From assembly GCF_000317145.1 (NCBI RefSeq), contig NC_019697.1, positions 4,600,886-4,664,885 on the forward strand: a stretch of 64,000 nucleotides of DNA, read 5' to 3'. Positions 25,563 through 34,078 of this stretch are shown piece after piece. Each line of letters opens with the position of its first letter. The first letter of the stretch is position 1. The notes below the pieces were generated by a model. That model made no database searches and was not told the DNA's origin. It saw only the letters and a list, made by a program, of their open reading frames with translations. Origin of the DNA: Chamaesiphon minutus PCC 6605 (lineage in GTDB: Bacteria; Cyanobacteriota; Cyanobacteriia; Cyanobacteriales; Chamaesiphonaceae). The translations under genes and the position numbers were made by a program.

Positions 25563-25591
25563 AAACCCCCTCACTAATGAGGGGGTTTTTT
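25563..25591 (+). terminator. Rho-independent terminator of psbA
   Basis: Perfect 11-bp stem AAACCCCCTCA / TGAGGGGGTTT with a 4-base CTAA loop and a run of six T, 27 bases after the psbA stop. Confidence 0.93.
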
Positions 25592-25781
25592 CATAGGACA
25601 CTCAGGTAATAAAAGTCAAGCAATTTGCAATATTGTCTAGTTTTTGTTACAATACTTAATAGCAGAAAAAGAACTGCTTCGATCGACTCGGTAAAATCGG
25701 ACTTAATCGTAGGTAGTGAACCTGAGGATTGAACTAATAAATTTTAAGACGTTCGTGTGACGTCTGTGGAGAGAATCGAGA

Positions 25782-26363
25782 ATGAATACCGATGAATTGC
25801 TCAGACAGTACGACAATGGCAAGCGAGACTTTATTCTGGCCAATTTATCGGATGCCTGTTTGACAGAAAGATGCTTGGTACAGATCGATCTGAGTCAATC
25901 TCAACTAATCGATGCTAACCTATCCCGATCGAATTTGCGGTGTGCAAATTTGTCAGCCGCTGTGCTGACTAGAGCGACTTTGTGGAGATCTAACCTCACC
26001 AGTGCGAGTCTGATGTCGGCCAACCTCAATGAAGCAAGATTGATTAGAGCTATTCTGACTGGCATTGATGGCGATCGAGCATCGTTACACAAGGCCGACT
26101 TACGCTTGGCAAGTTTACAAGGAGCCAATCTCAGTCAAGTTAATTTAGTCGGTGCGGACTTGCGATATGCCGATTTAACTGGAGTCAATTTAACTGGGGC
26201 AAATTTGAGCAGAGCCAACCTTACCGGAGCCAATCTCACTAAAGCCGATCTGCGTGGCGTGACGCTCGCACAAGCTATCTTAGAGAATACAAATCTATGT
26301 GAGGCATCTTTAATCGATGTAGATCTCAGTTGTGTCGATTTGCGTCATGCCATTTTGGGATAA
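25782..26363 (+). CDS. Pentapeptide-repeat protein
   Basis: 193 residues, made mostly of A(D/N)LXX pentapeptides from residue ~35 on (LIDANLSRSNLRCANLSAAV, ADLRYADLTGVNLTGANLSR). Such repeats fold as a right-handed quadrilateral beta-helix. The family is greatly expanded in cyanobacteria; most members have no known function. No signal peptide, so cytoplasmic. The first ~30 residues (MNTDELLRQYDNGKRDFILA) form a short non-repeat cap seen in many cyanobacterial members. Confidence 0.9.
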   Translation: MNTDELLRQYDNGKRDFILANLSDACLTERCLVQIDLSQSQLIDANLSRSNLRCANLSAAVLTRATLWRSNLTSASLMSANLNEARLIRAILTGIDGDRASLHKADLRLASLQGANLSQVNLVGADLRYADLTGVNLTGANLSRANLTGANLTKADLRGVTLAQAILENTNLCEASLIDVDLSCVDLRHAILG

Positions 26364-26594
26364 ATTAAGGCAGAGAGCAGAGAGCAGAGAGCCGAAGGCA
26401 GAAGGCAGGCTTTAGGCTTGAGGAGATAGGAAGTAAGAGCGACCAAACAGAGGTCAGCACCGATAACCCAATCCTGTAAATCCTGTAAATCCTGTAAATC
26501 CTCTCAATCATAGTCTGCCGTTAGGATCGACACAGGTCAGCACCGACAACCTAATCCTGTAAATCCCGTAAATCCTCTAAATCATAGTCTGCCT
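26364..26594. repeat. Tandem repeats: GCAGAGA heptamers and a duplicated block with 9-mers
   Basis: After the pentapeptide gene come GCAGAGA heptamers (about 26371-26392) and a TTTAGGC word. A block at 26451-26519 is repeated at 26534-26593. Each copy holds tandem 9-mers TCCTGTAAA (three in the first, two in the second), so copy number differs. This is the only non-7-bp tandem repeat I see among the intergenic arrays. No gene. Confidence 0.8.
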
Positions 26595-27737
26595 TTAATT
26601 GAGTGGGAATAATCTTTGACCGCTAGTAGGATCGAAGACAAATAGCCACTCGGTGGCTATTTGGATGGTTAATTGATTACCCAGTCGTTCGACAGCACGA
26701 GGCTCGCCAATTTGTTGCGACCAGTAAGGGGAGACGAGGAGATTAATTTGGGTAGAAGTGCCAACAATCTGCACTTTGAGTAGAGTTTCGCGCCCTAGCG
26801 TTTCGATGCTCTCAAGGGTGGCTAGCAGCGAATTTGGAGTGTCATCGGGGACAATCGACAGATATTCGGGACGAATGCCTAAATTGAAGCCTTGGCGATC
26901 GCGGAGCCGCAATCGATCGATGATGTCGGGGTCGCAGGAAATCTGTCGCTCGCCGATCTGCCAATACCCATCATGATAGCTAGCGGGGAATATGTTCATC
27001 GGCGGCGTACCCATAAAGGTGGCAACCATCCGATCGATCGGGCGATGATAAATTTCGGTAGGGGTGCCGATCTGTTTGATGTAGCCGCGATCGAGAACGA
27101 CGATGCGATCGGCCAGCGTCATGGCTTCGACGCAATCGTGAGTCACATAAATTGTCGTAATTCCAACTTGTTGGTGGAGCTGTTTGAGTTCGGCGCGGGT
27201 ATCGTCGCGCAGTCCGGTATCCAGATTGGATAGCGGTTCGTCTAATAAGAATACTTGGGGCGAACGGGCAATCGCGCGACCGAGAGCGACGCGTTGCTGT
27301 TGTCCGCCAGATAATTGTTTGGGTTTGCGATCGAGCAAGGTGTCAATTTTGAGGAGTTTGGCGATCTCCTGAATCCGGCGCGAGATAATCGATCGATCCG
27401 TCCCGCGCATTTGCATCCCAAATCCTAAGTTTTCGGCAACTGTCATGTGCGGATAGAGGGCATAATTTTGGAAGACCATCGCCACATCTCGTTGTCTGGC
27501 GGGGACTTTGTTTACCAATCGATCGCCGATATAGACACTGCCGCTAGTGGCTGTCTCTAAGCCAGCAATAATCCTGAGTAAAGTCGATTTGCCGCATCCC
27601 GATGGCCCCACCAGTACCCAAAATTCACCGTCGGGAATCTCGAAGGAGATATCGTCGATGCCGATAAATCTCTGCTCTGGCTGGGCGGTAGTGCTGGTAA
27701 ATTTCCGGCTGATGCGATCGAGTTTGACGCTAGACAT
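26595..27737 (-). CDS. ABC transporter ATPase, MalK/UgpC type
   Basis: 380 residues. Nucleotide-binding domain: Walker A GPSGCGKSTLL, Q-loop VFQNYALYPHMTV, signature LSGGQQQR, Walker B VFLLDEPLSNLD and the His switch YVTHD. The C-terminal ~140 residues are an OB-fold regulatory domain (TOBE type; GIRPEYLSIVPDD) as in MalK and UgpC, which energise import of sugars or glycerol-3-phosphate. No permease or binding protein is nearby, so it is an orphan ATPase that probably serves transporters encoded elsewhere, as GgtA or MsmK do. Confidence 0.9.
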   Translation of the reverse strand: MSSVKLDRISRKFTSTTAQPEQRFIGIDDISFEIPDGEFWVLVGPSGCGKSTLLRIIAGLETATSGSVYIGDRLVNKVPARQRDVAMVFQNYALYPHMTVAENLGFGMQMRGTDRSIISRRIQEIAKLLKIDTLLDRKPKQLSGGQQQRVALGRAIARSPQVFLLDEPLSNLDTGLRDDTRAELKQLHQQVGITTIYVTHDCVEAMTLADRIVVLDRGYIKQIGTPTEIYHRPIDRMVATFMGTPPMNIFPASYHDGYWQIGERQISCDPDIIDRLRLRDRQGFNLGIRPEYLSIVPDDTPNSLLATLESIETLGRETLLKVQIVGTSTQINLLVSPYWSQQIGEPRAVERLGNQLTIQIATEWLFVFDPTSGQRLFPLN

Positions 27738-28288
27738 AGTTTACAGGCGATCTTTGCCGATACTATTTTTATTTTACTGCTGTTATTGACTGAAGCGGTT
27801 GGCAGCTTGGCAAATATAGGCTAGACTCCCTAAATTTTGACGACCTTGGCTGCGATCGTTCGGTCAGAAATTAACTTCATTTTCTCTAAATTACTACTAC
27901 AGCGGATGCGCAATCCGGATACATCAACTGCGTATTGGTTGAATAGGACAGGATTGTATTTAAGGAGGTTTAGCAACTCTCAGTCGAGCGATGGATGAGT
28001 ATTGAGAGAAAATCTAAAGTAGTATTAGAAATTGCGATCGAGTCTATCTTGTGATGGTTGGAGTAATGGTAAACATTAATTTATGATTGTTACATCAAGG
28101 CTCATCGGCAGTTTGTAAAGTGTTATCTTTCATCCAGATACCGCAGCACAAATACATCTAACGCATAATTTTCTGTAGCTCTGGTTGAAAGCGAGTGCGA
28201 ACTAAATCGTTACTCACAATTCGAGTGCGGAATTCATGAGAGCGAGTGCAGCTTAGACAGCAACGTCTATATTTATATCGAGAATCGA
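27738..28288. other. Intergenic, 551 bp, no gene seen
   Basis: Divergent region between the ABC ATPase and the DUF2294 gene. I see no ORF with family resemblance, no tRNA and no clear hairpin. Promoters for both genes should be here. Confidence 0.45.
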
Positions 28289-28714
28289 ATGGTGAATGCA
28301 GAACTAACTGTCGGACAACTAGAAAGAAAACTATCCCAAAAGCTCCAAGCCCTTTATAAGGAAAAACTCGGACACCGACCCAGTCAAATTACTTGCAAAC
28401 TATTCGACCAAAAAGTTGTAATTATAATTGAGGATTCGATTACCCCTACCGAACAATTATTGCTAGCAACTGGCGACAACCGACTTGCCGAACAAGTCCG
28501 ATCGAATTTAGATGAAGCGATCGCTCCTTACATCCGCGAGACGATCGAACAAATTTTGGAGGCAAAAGTGGAAGATTTGCTCATTGATGCCACCATTGAA
28601 ACGGGGAGAATGGCAATTGTGACAGTTTTGGCAGACAATCCGATCGCCAGAAAAATCGAGGCGACCCCCAAGGGCAAAAAGTTACCTAAAGCTTCGGCGA
28701 TACCATTTTCTTAA
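28289..28714 (+). CDS. DUF2294 domain protein
   Basis: 141 residues matching DUF2294: TVGQLERKLSQKLQALYKEKLGHRP near the start, then CKLFDQKVVIIIEDSITPTEQLLL and IRETIEQILEAKVEDLLIDATIETG. In some bacteria similar domains are linked to bicarbonate or sodium-dependent transport, but no firm role is known. Soluble, single domain. It converges on the pseudo-kinase gene. Confidence 0.78.
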   Translation: MVNAELTVGQLERKLSQKLQALYKEKLGHRPSQITCKLFDQKVVIIIEDSITPTEQLLLATGDNRLAEQVRSNLDEAIAPYIRETIEQILEAKVEDLLIDATIETGRMAIVTVLADNPIARKIEATPKGKKLPKASAIPFS

Positions 28715-28852
28715 CTTTTGCATGAGATGTGAAATCCTTGATGAAGTGGAGCGATCTGGCAAAGGGCAGAGGGGACGGGATGACATGTGTCCGATTTTCC
28801 GTTTCTTTACCCTTTATTCCTCAACAGGAGTCCCACGCGCCAGATTTTCAGG

Positions 28853-30088
28853 TTAGGGAGACCACATCATCGAACTCGGATCAGGCCAGGTAAAACTAAA
28901 TTTCGAGCCGACTCCGGGAGTAGAATCGATCCAGATCTTACCGCCTTGAAGTTCGATTTTCTTTTTGGCGATCGCGAGTCCCATTCCCGTACTTAGGTTA
29001 TCTTGTTTTAGCGATAATTTTTGAAACACTTCAAAGATCCGCTCTCGATCTTGGCGCGCAATCCCCGGCCCATCGTCGCTAATCTCGAACAGGTAGCCAG
29101 TGCGCTGCGGCTGGGCGACAATTCGCACTTTTCCGTCGGGTCGATCGTGATGTCTCACACCATTATCGATCAGATATGTCAAAACCTGCTGGAGCGCAAC
29201 GCGATCGGTTCTGAGCCTCGGCATCGGGGAGGCAACCTCGATCGTAAATTCAGCCCCCAAACTAAACGAACCGATAATTTGGGTTAGTAGTTCGCTAACA
29301 TTGAAAACCGATCTGGCGATCGGTTGTCGATCTGCTTGGGTATACGCTAGTAGATCTTGAATTAGCAACTGCATCTTGCGGACGCAGACTTGGAGCAGAT
29401 CGAACTGTTTGCGGGTATCTGGCGTCAAGCAAGACTCTAAATCTTCAGCTAGCCAAGTGGCTAAATTAGCAATCCCTTTGAGGGGCGCGCGCAGAGCGTA
29501 AGAAGCCAGAGCCGTAAAAGCCGCTAGTTCGCGATCGCGTTGTGCGAGGAGTCCCTTAGTCTTGGCTATTTCTTCGCGCAGCGAGACGATCTCTAATTCT
29601 CGTTCTGGCGGTTGTGGTGCGACACTCTGTCGATCGACAATCGATAGTGGCGTTAGGAATAATTCTGCTGGTGCCAATTCGCGCTCTAATTCATCTGCTA
29701 AATCGCACTCGCGATTGGTTAGATCTGGCACGATCTCTACCGACGGCAAGTTGGCTGGTATGAGTTTGCGATCGAATAGATTTGCCCAATCACGTTCTCG
29801 ATTGGCTAGATCTGGCAAAACCCAGATCGGTGGTAAGTTTGAATCCTCAGCTACGAGTTGGAGATCGGCAATGAATTTTAGATCTTGATTGTTGCCGCGA
29901 GCAAAATTCAGTAAAACCAAATCCGGCGATCGTTCTTGGCAGATCTCGAGCACATCTCCAACGCCACCGATCGAGTGTGTTGGCTCTGCAAAACTATGAC
30001 GATCGAGAATGTAGGCACTATAGATGCCACAATCGAATGAGGAATCATCTACGATCAAAATAGTCAATTTCTGAAAATTGGTATTCAC
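28853..30088 (-). CDS. Degenerate receiver/histidine-kinase protein (both phospho-sites lost)
   Basis: 411 residues. Residues 5-110 form a receiver-like fold with the acidic pair Asp14-Asp15, but the phospho-acceptor is Asn61 (PDLVLLNFARG instead of an Asp). A Glu-rich coiled linker follows. The dimerisation helix reads ASYALRAPLKGIANL, with Tyr197 where the H-box His should be. The ATPase domain (~270-400) looks intact: N-box LTYLIDNGVRHHDRPDG, G1 ISDDGPGIA, G2 GMGLAIAKKKIELQGG. The fold is of the phytochrome-type kinase (HisKA-HATPase). It can probably bind ATP but cannot autophosphorylate or receive phosphate in the usual way. It lies downstream of cheA on the same strand, across a 283-bp gap. 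Confidence 0.85.
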   Translation of the reverse strand: MNTNFQKLTILIVDDSSFDCGIYSAYILDRHSFAEPTHSIGGVGDVLEICQERSPDLVLLNFARGNNQDLKFIADLQLVAEDSNLPPIWVLPDLANRERDWANLFDRKLIPANLPSVEIVPDLTNRECDLADELERELAPAELFLTPLSIVDRQSVAPQPPERELEIVSLREEIAKTKGLLAQRDRELAAFTALASYALRAPLKGIANLATWLAEDLESCLTPDTRKQFDLLQVCVRKMQLLIQDLLAYTQADRQPIARSVFNVSELLTQIIGSFSLGAEFTIEVASPMPRLRTDRVALQQVLTYLIDNGVRHHDRPDGKVRIVAQPQRTGYLFEISDDGPGIARQDRERIFEVFQKLSLKQDNLSTGMGLAIAKKKIELQGGKIWIDSTPGVGSKFSFTWPDPSSMMWSP

Positions 30089-30371
30089 GGTATTATTTTT
30101 TCTGTAACTGTAGGTTTCAGAGGAATAGACCGGAAGTTATTAGAAAGAGTTGAAGCTGTTTCGTAATTTCTTGCTCTGCGATTGACAATGGAGCTACCGC
30201 AACTATTCTAGAAAAATTTGTAGATAGGGGTAGGTCGCTGTTTATTTCCAAGAAATGTAACGTTGAGTTAATTTCTGCTCTTAACTAGGTTACCATATTT
30301 GGAAAAAATTGACAGTCATCTACACTACAAAATCGAACCAGATTGATGCTTGAATGCGATCCGAATTGAGT

Positions 30372-33300
30372 TTATTTATTCACTAATTGCGTCAAGGTAG
30401 CAAGTAATTCTTGTTCCTTAAACGGTTTGGCGAAGTAGCCGCTGGCACCGAGATTCATCGCAATTTTGCGGTGTTTATCGCCACTGCGGGAAGTTAGCAT
30501 CAACACGGGGATATTCTTGAGATGGGAAATACCTTTGACGGTTGCCAGGAAGCCATATCCGTCCATTCGAGGCATTTCCACATCGCAGACAACCGCTTGG
30601 GCTTGGAGACCAGCTTGGAGTTTTTCGATCGCTTCTTGACCGTCTTTGGCTTGCTCGACTAGATATCCGGCTTTTTCGAGCGTCAAAGCGACAAAGCGAC
30701 GGACGTTGATCGAATCATCGACGACGAGAATGCGCGGTTTTTGGACGGGAGCTGCGGCAGGTGCGGATGGGGTAGAGTCATCTGTGCGGAAATTGAAATT
30801 ACTGACACTCGGTTTAGGCACTGCAAAATCGCCATCGATCCACCGGATCAAATCAAGTGCATCGACTAGGGGCACGATCCGGCCATCGCCGAGAATCGTG
30901 CAGCCAGTAAATCCGGGCGGCATTTGGATATTACCTTGAGGTTGGCGAATGGTGACCTCTTGTTCGCCCCAGAATTTATCGATGACGACAGCGACAACAT
31001 CGTGTCCTTGGTCGATCGTCAGGACAGTTTGACGATCGATCGTGGGGATTTGGGAAGTGGCGACCTGAGGACTAACGGGGGGTAAATGTAGATACTGAGC
31101 GGGTTCGATCAGGCGCATGGTAAAGTTTTCCCATTGCAGCATTTTTTGTCCGGCAGTACTGATAATGCGATCGGGATCGAGAAGGACGATTTCTTCGACG
31201 ATGTTGCTCGGAATTGCCAGCCACAAACCGTTGACTTCGACGATTAAGACGCGAACGACAGAGAGAGTGAACGGAACGGTGATGGTAAACGTACTGCCTT
31301 TGCCGAGCTTAGTATCGACAAAGACATCCCCCCGCAGGGCGCGAATATTGGTACGGACGACATCCATCCCCACGCCGCGCCCAGATAAATCGGTGAGCTT
31401 GTCAGCGGTACTAAAACCGGGTTCAAAAATCAGATCGATCAGTTCGTTGTCTTTGAACTTGGCAATTTCGCGATCGTCGATGCCCATTTTCTTGACTTTG
31501 GCACGAATTTTATCGAGGTCGATACCGCCGCCATCATCTTTGATGGTAATCACGGTTTGGTTACCGCGATAGGTCGCACTAATTTCGATCGTGCCCATAT
31601 CTGGTTTATTATTGGCCCGACGGACGGCACTGGGTTCGATACCATGATCGAAGGCATTGCGGACTAGATGCATCAACGGGTCGTTGAGAGCTTCGAGGAT
31701 ACTGCGCTCGATTAAGGTCGTACCGCCTTTGAGCTGGAGATCGATCGGTTTGGCATGTTCGATCGACAGGTTCCGAATCGCTCTGGGAAAGCGATTGAAC
31801 AGTTCGGAGATCGGGCGCATCCGCACTTGCGTTAAGCCCGTTTGGAGCTGTTTGGCCGTCCGATTGAGATCGCGGTTGGTACGCTCGGTATCGTTGAGCT
31901 GGAGATCGAGGTCGGTGGTGAGTTCTTCGATTTGGACGATATTGTCCATCACTTCCTGAGAGAGGATGTGCAAATCGCTATATCGATCGAATTCCAGGAT
32001 ATCTAGTTGACTGGTAAAGTTGGCCGAAAGGCTAGCCTCTTCTTGAATCCAAGTTGCTGCCGGATCTCGATTTGTGGTATTGCTAATGCTACTGCTAATG
32101 TCATAAGCTTCGGCCAGCTTGAAGTTGGACTGCTCTAGTTGTTTGACTTTGGCTTGGAGATTGAGAACTAATTGGCGCAGTGCTTGAAGATTGAGATTTA
32201 GACCATTACGATCGATCGTCAGTTCGCCAAATAAGTCGCCAATTTCTTCGAGTTGTTTGGTGGCGACCCGAATGCTTTGTTCGACTGCTGGAGCTGTGGA
32301 TTTGGAGCTGGCGAGGCCAGATTTGTCGCTGTTGTGGTGGGGGAGATCGTCGATGACTTCCGGTGCGGCATCCAAAGCACTGAGAAGATCTGCGGCTTCT
32401 TGCGCGAGCCGATCTGATTTGGGTTTGGGATCGATCTTAAATACAGCAGATGAGATATCGGTGGGACTATCTTCTGCTAAAAAGCCAGATAGAGCTGATA
32501 ATAACTCTGGCGCATCGGTATCGATCGAGAGATCGCCACTGAGGTCGAGCATCTCAAAAGCATCGACGATCTCTGATTCTGGGTCGGGGACGAGCGTGAT
32601 TTGGGTGTGGATCGAGGAATATTGTTCGCTGGTGTCGAGTTCTTCGATCGTAATGCTATTGGCGATCGTGTCAAAGTTCGCTGCTTTGACGATCGACAGA
32701 TCTTCGCCGCTGAATCCAGCCGATTTTTGCTCGTTGGTCTCGAATTGGTCTAGCTCGCTACTGTCGGTGATTGTCGAGAATGCTGGCGGTGTCAACGTAT
32801 TTACATCGCCAAAGGGATCGGTCAAGGTCGGCAGATCGTTCGCACTCATATGCTCTTCAAAGAGCATCGCATATTCGCTGGCTGCCCCAGGATCGCCACC
32901 GAGATCGGCCAGTGTCACTGGCGGATCGAATGCAAAATCTTGGAGGTCGATGGAGTCGCGATCGGTTGTTGCTGGCTGAACCTCAAAATCGTTCCATTCG
33001 GGAATGGTTTCCGCATCGCTTAGAGCCATGATGCCCGAACCAGGTAGCTCGATTTCGCTGGGCAGATTGGTAGTTTGCCCGATTAAAACCATTGCTTGAG
33101 TGCGTCGCCAAGCCGCTAAAGCTAGTGCGGCGATCGATCTCAATTGATGGGGTTGGGACTTGAGATGATGGAGGATCGACGCCGATAAGCTGCCTAAAGC
33201 AGGCAATTCGACCATTTCGGCCAATCCGCCCAAATCTTCAGCACCGATCGTCAGCTCGTCATACAAGCTGCTGGAGTCTTCGCCATTGACAGATATTTCT

Positions 33301-33809
33301 AATTGTGCGATTACACGCTCTACTTCAGTCTCGAACAAAAAGGTGAGGACATCTTCACCCGATTCTGAGGCAAGCATATTCGCTTCATCTTCAGGATTGA
33401 ATTCGCCCAATCGCTCTCTGAGGCTGGCAAACAGCGGCTCCACCTCAGTCTGTAACCAATCGGGCGCGGCATCTTGCCCCTGACGATTGAGCGCGACGAT
33501 CTGCCGCAACTTATCGATCGTCGCTAGCATTAATTGCTCGACGCGAGCATCGGCTGGCTCGGATTTACCATACTGGATAATCTTGAAATAATCCTCCAGA
33601 TGGTGCCCCAAACCAGCTAGGGTCGTATATCCCATCATCGCGGCACCACCTTTGATCGAGTGTGCCGCCCGCAGCAACGCGTCCAACTGCTTGCCTGTGA
33701 CTTTACCAGTACCCAGTCCCAGCAGTCCCGATTCGATCGTATCTAAATAATCCGTCGCTTCGTCCAAAAACTGGAGTTTGACTTGTTGTTCTTGATCTGA
33801 AGTAATCAT
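30372..33809 (-). CDS. Hybrid CheA histidine kinase (Hpt-HATPase-CheW-REC), cluster A
   Basis: 1145 residues. Hpt domain with His50 in AAHSIKGGAAMMGY; a long acidic, low-complexity linker (~130-500); dimerisation helices; kinase domain ~700-850 with N-box HLVRNAFDHGIE, IKDDGGGIDLDK and GRGVGMDVV; CheW-like domain ~850-990; receiver ~1020-1140 with the phospho-Asp in VVCDVEMPRMDGYGF. This order is that of PixL (TaxAY1) and PilL-type kinases that control phototaxis and type IV pili. It is the last gene of the five-gene operon 40095 to 30372. The + strand here also opens long antisense frames, which are artefacts of GC-rich codon positions. Confidence 0.93.
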   Translation of the reverse strand: MITSDQEQQVKLQFLDEATDYLDTIESGLLGLGTGKVTGKQLDALLRAAHSIKGGAAMMGYTTLAGLGHHLEDYFKIIQYGKSEPADARVEQLMLATIDKLRQIVALNRQGQDAAPDWLQTEVEPLFASLRERLGEFNPEDEANMLASESGEDVLTFLFETEVERVIAQLEISVNGEDSSSLYDELTIGAEDLGGLAEMVELPALGSLSASILHHLKSQPHQLRSIAALALAAWRRTQAMVLIGQTTNLPSEIELPGSGIMALSDAETIPEWNDFEVQPATTDRDSIDLQDFAFDPPVTLADLGGDPGAASEYAMLFEEHMSANDLPTLTDPFGDVNTLTPPAFSTITDSSELDQFETNEQKSAGFSGEDLSIVKAANFDTIANSITIEELDTSEQYSSIHTQITLVPDPESEIVDAFEMLDLSGDLSIDTDAPELLSALSGFLAEDSPTDISSAVFKIDPKPKSDRLAQEAADLLSALDAAPEVIDDLPHHNSDKSGLASSKSTAPAVEQSIRVATKQLEEIGDLFGELTIDRNGLNLNLQALRQLVLNLQAKVKQLEQSNFKLAEAYDISSSISNTTNRDPAATWIQEEASLSANFTSQLDILEFDRYSDLHILSQEVMDNIVQIEELTTDLDLQLNDTERTNRDLNRTAKQLQTGLTQVRMRPISELFNRFPRAIRNLSIEHAKPIDLQLKGGTTLIERSILEALNDPLMHLVRNAFDHGIEPSAVRRANNKPDMGTIEISATYRGNQTVITIKDDGGGIDLDKIRAKVKKMGIDDREIAKFKDNELIDLIFEPGFSTADKLTDLSGRGVGMDVVRTNIRALRGDVFVDTKLGKGSTFTITVPFTLSVVRVLIVEVNGLWLAIPSNIVEEIVLLDPDRIISTAGQKMLQWENFTMRLIEPAQYLHLPPVSPQVATSQIPTIDRQTVLTIDQGHDVVAVVIDKFWGEQEVTIRQPQGNIQMPPGFTGCTILGDGRIVPLVDALDLIRWIDGDFAVPKPSVSNFNFRTDDSTPSAPAAAPVQKPRILVVDDSINVRRFVALTLEKAGYLVEQAKDGQEAIEKLQAGLQAQAVVCDVEMPRMDGYGFLATVKGISHLKNIPVLMLTSRSGDKHRKIAMNLGASGYFAKPFKEQELLATLTQLVNK

Positions 33810-33837
33810 CTAGGGTTAGGGTTTAGTAAGGCTCTAG

Positions 33838-34078
33838 GGAGAAGGGAGGCTTTAGGCTTTAGGCTTTAGGGCGGAGGGAGGCTTTAGGCTTGGGGGAGGC
33901 TTTAGGCTTTAGGTGTTAGGCTTTAGGGTGGGAGGAGGCTTTAGGGTGGAGGTTTTGAGATTGGGGATGAAATTGTCTCTCTAAACCCTAACCCCTTATG
34001 CTTAACCCCTAACACCTAACACCTAAAGCCTAAAGCCTAACACCTAAAGCCTAAAGCCTAAGGCCTAACACCTAATTC
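33838..34078. repeat. Inverted TTTAGGC / GCCTAAA heptamer arrays (cheA/MCP gap)
   Basis: The half next to the cheA start is TTTAGGC-type on the + strand (33843-33950, interrupted by G-rich variants). The half next to the MCP stop is the complement, CCTAAAG and CCTAACA (33990-34075). The two halves could pair into a long stem. The array runs into the last codons of the MCP gene. Confidence 0.88.

Noticed and set aside
32191-32979. A 262-codon frame antisense to the cluster A cheA
   Set aside because: It is the complement of a low-complexity acidic linker, has a Ser-rich translation without family features, and lacks a ribosome binding site.
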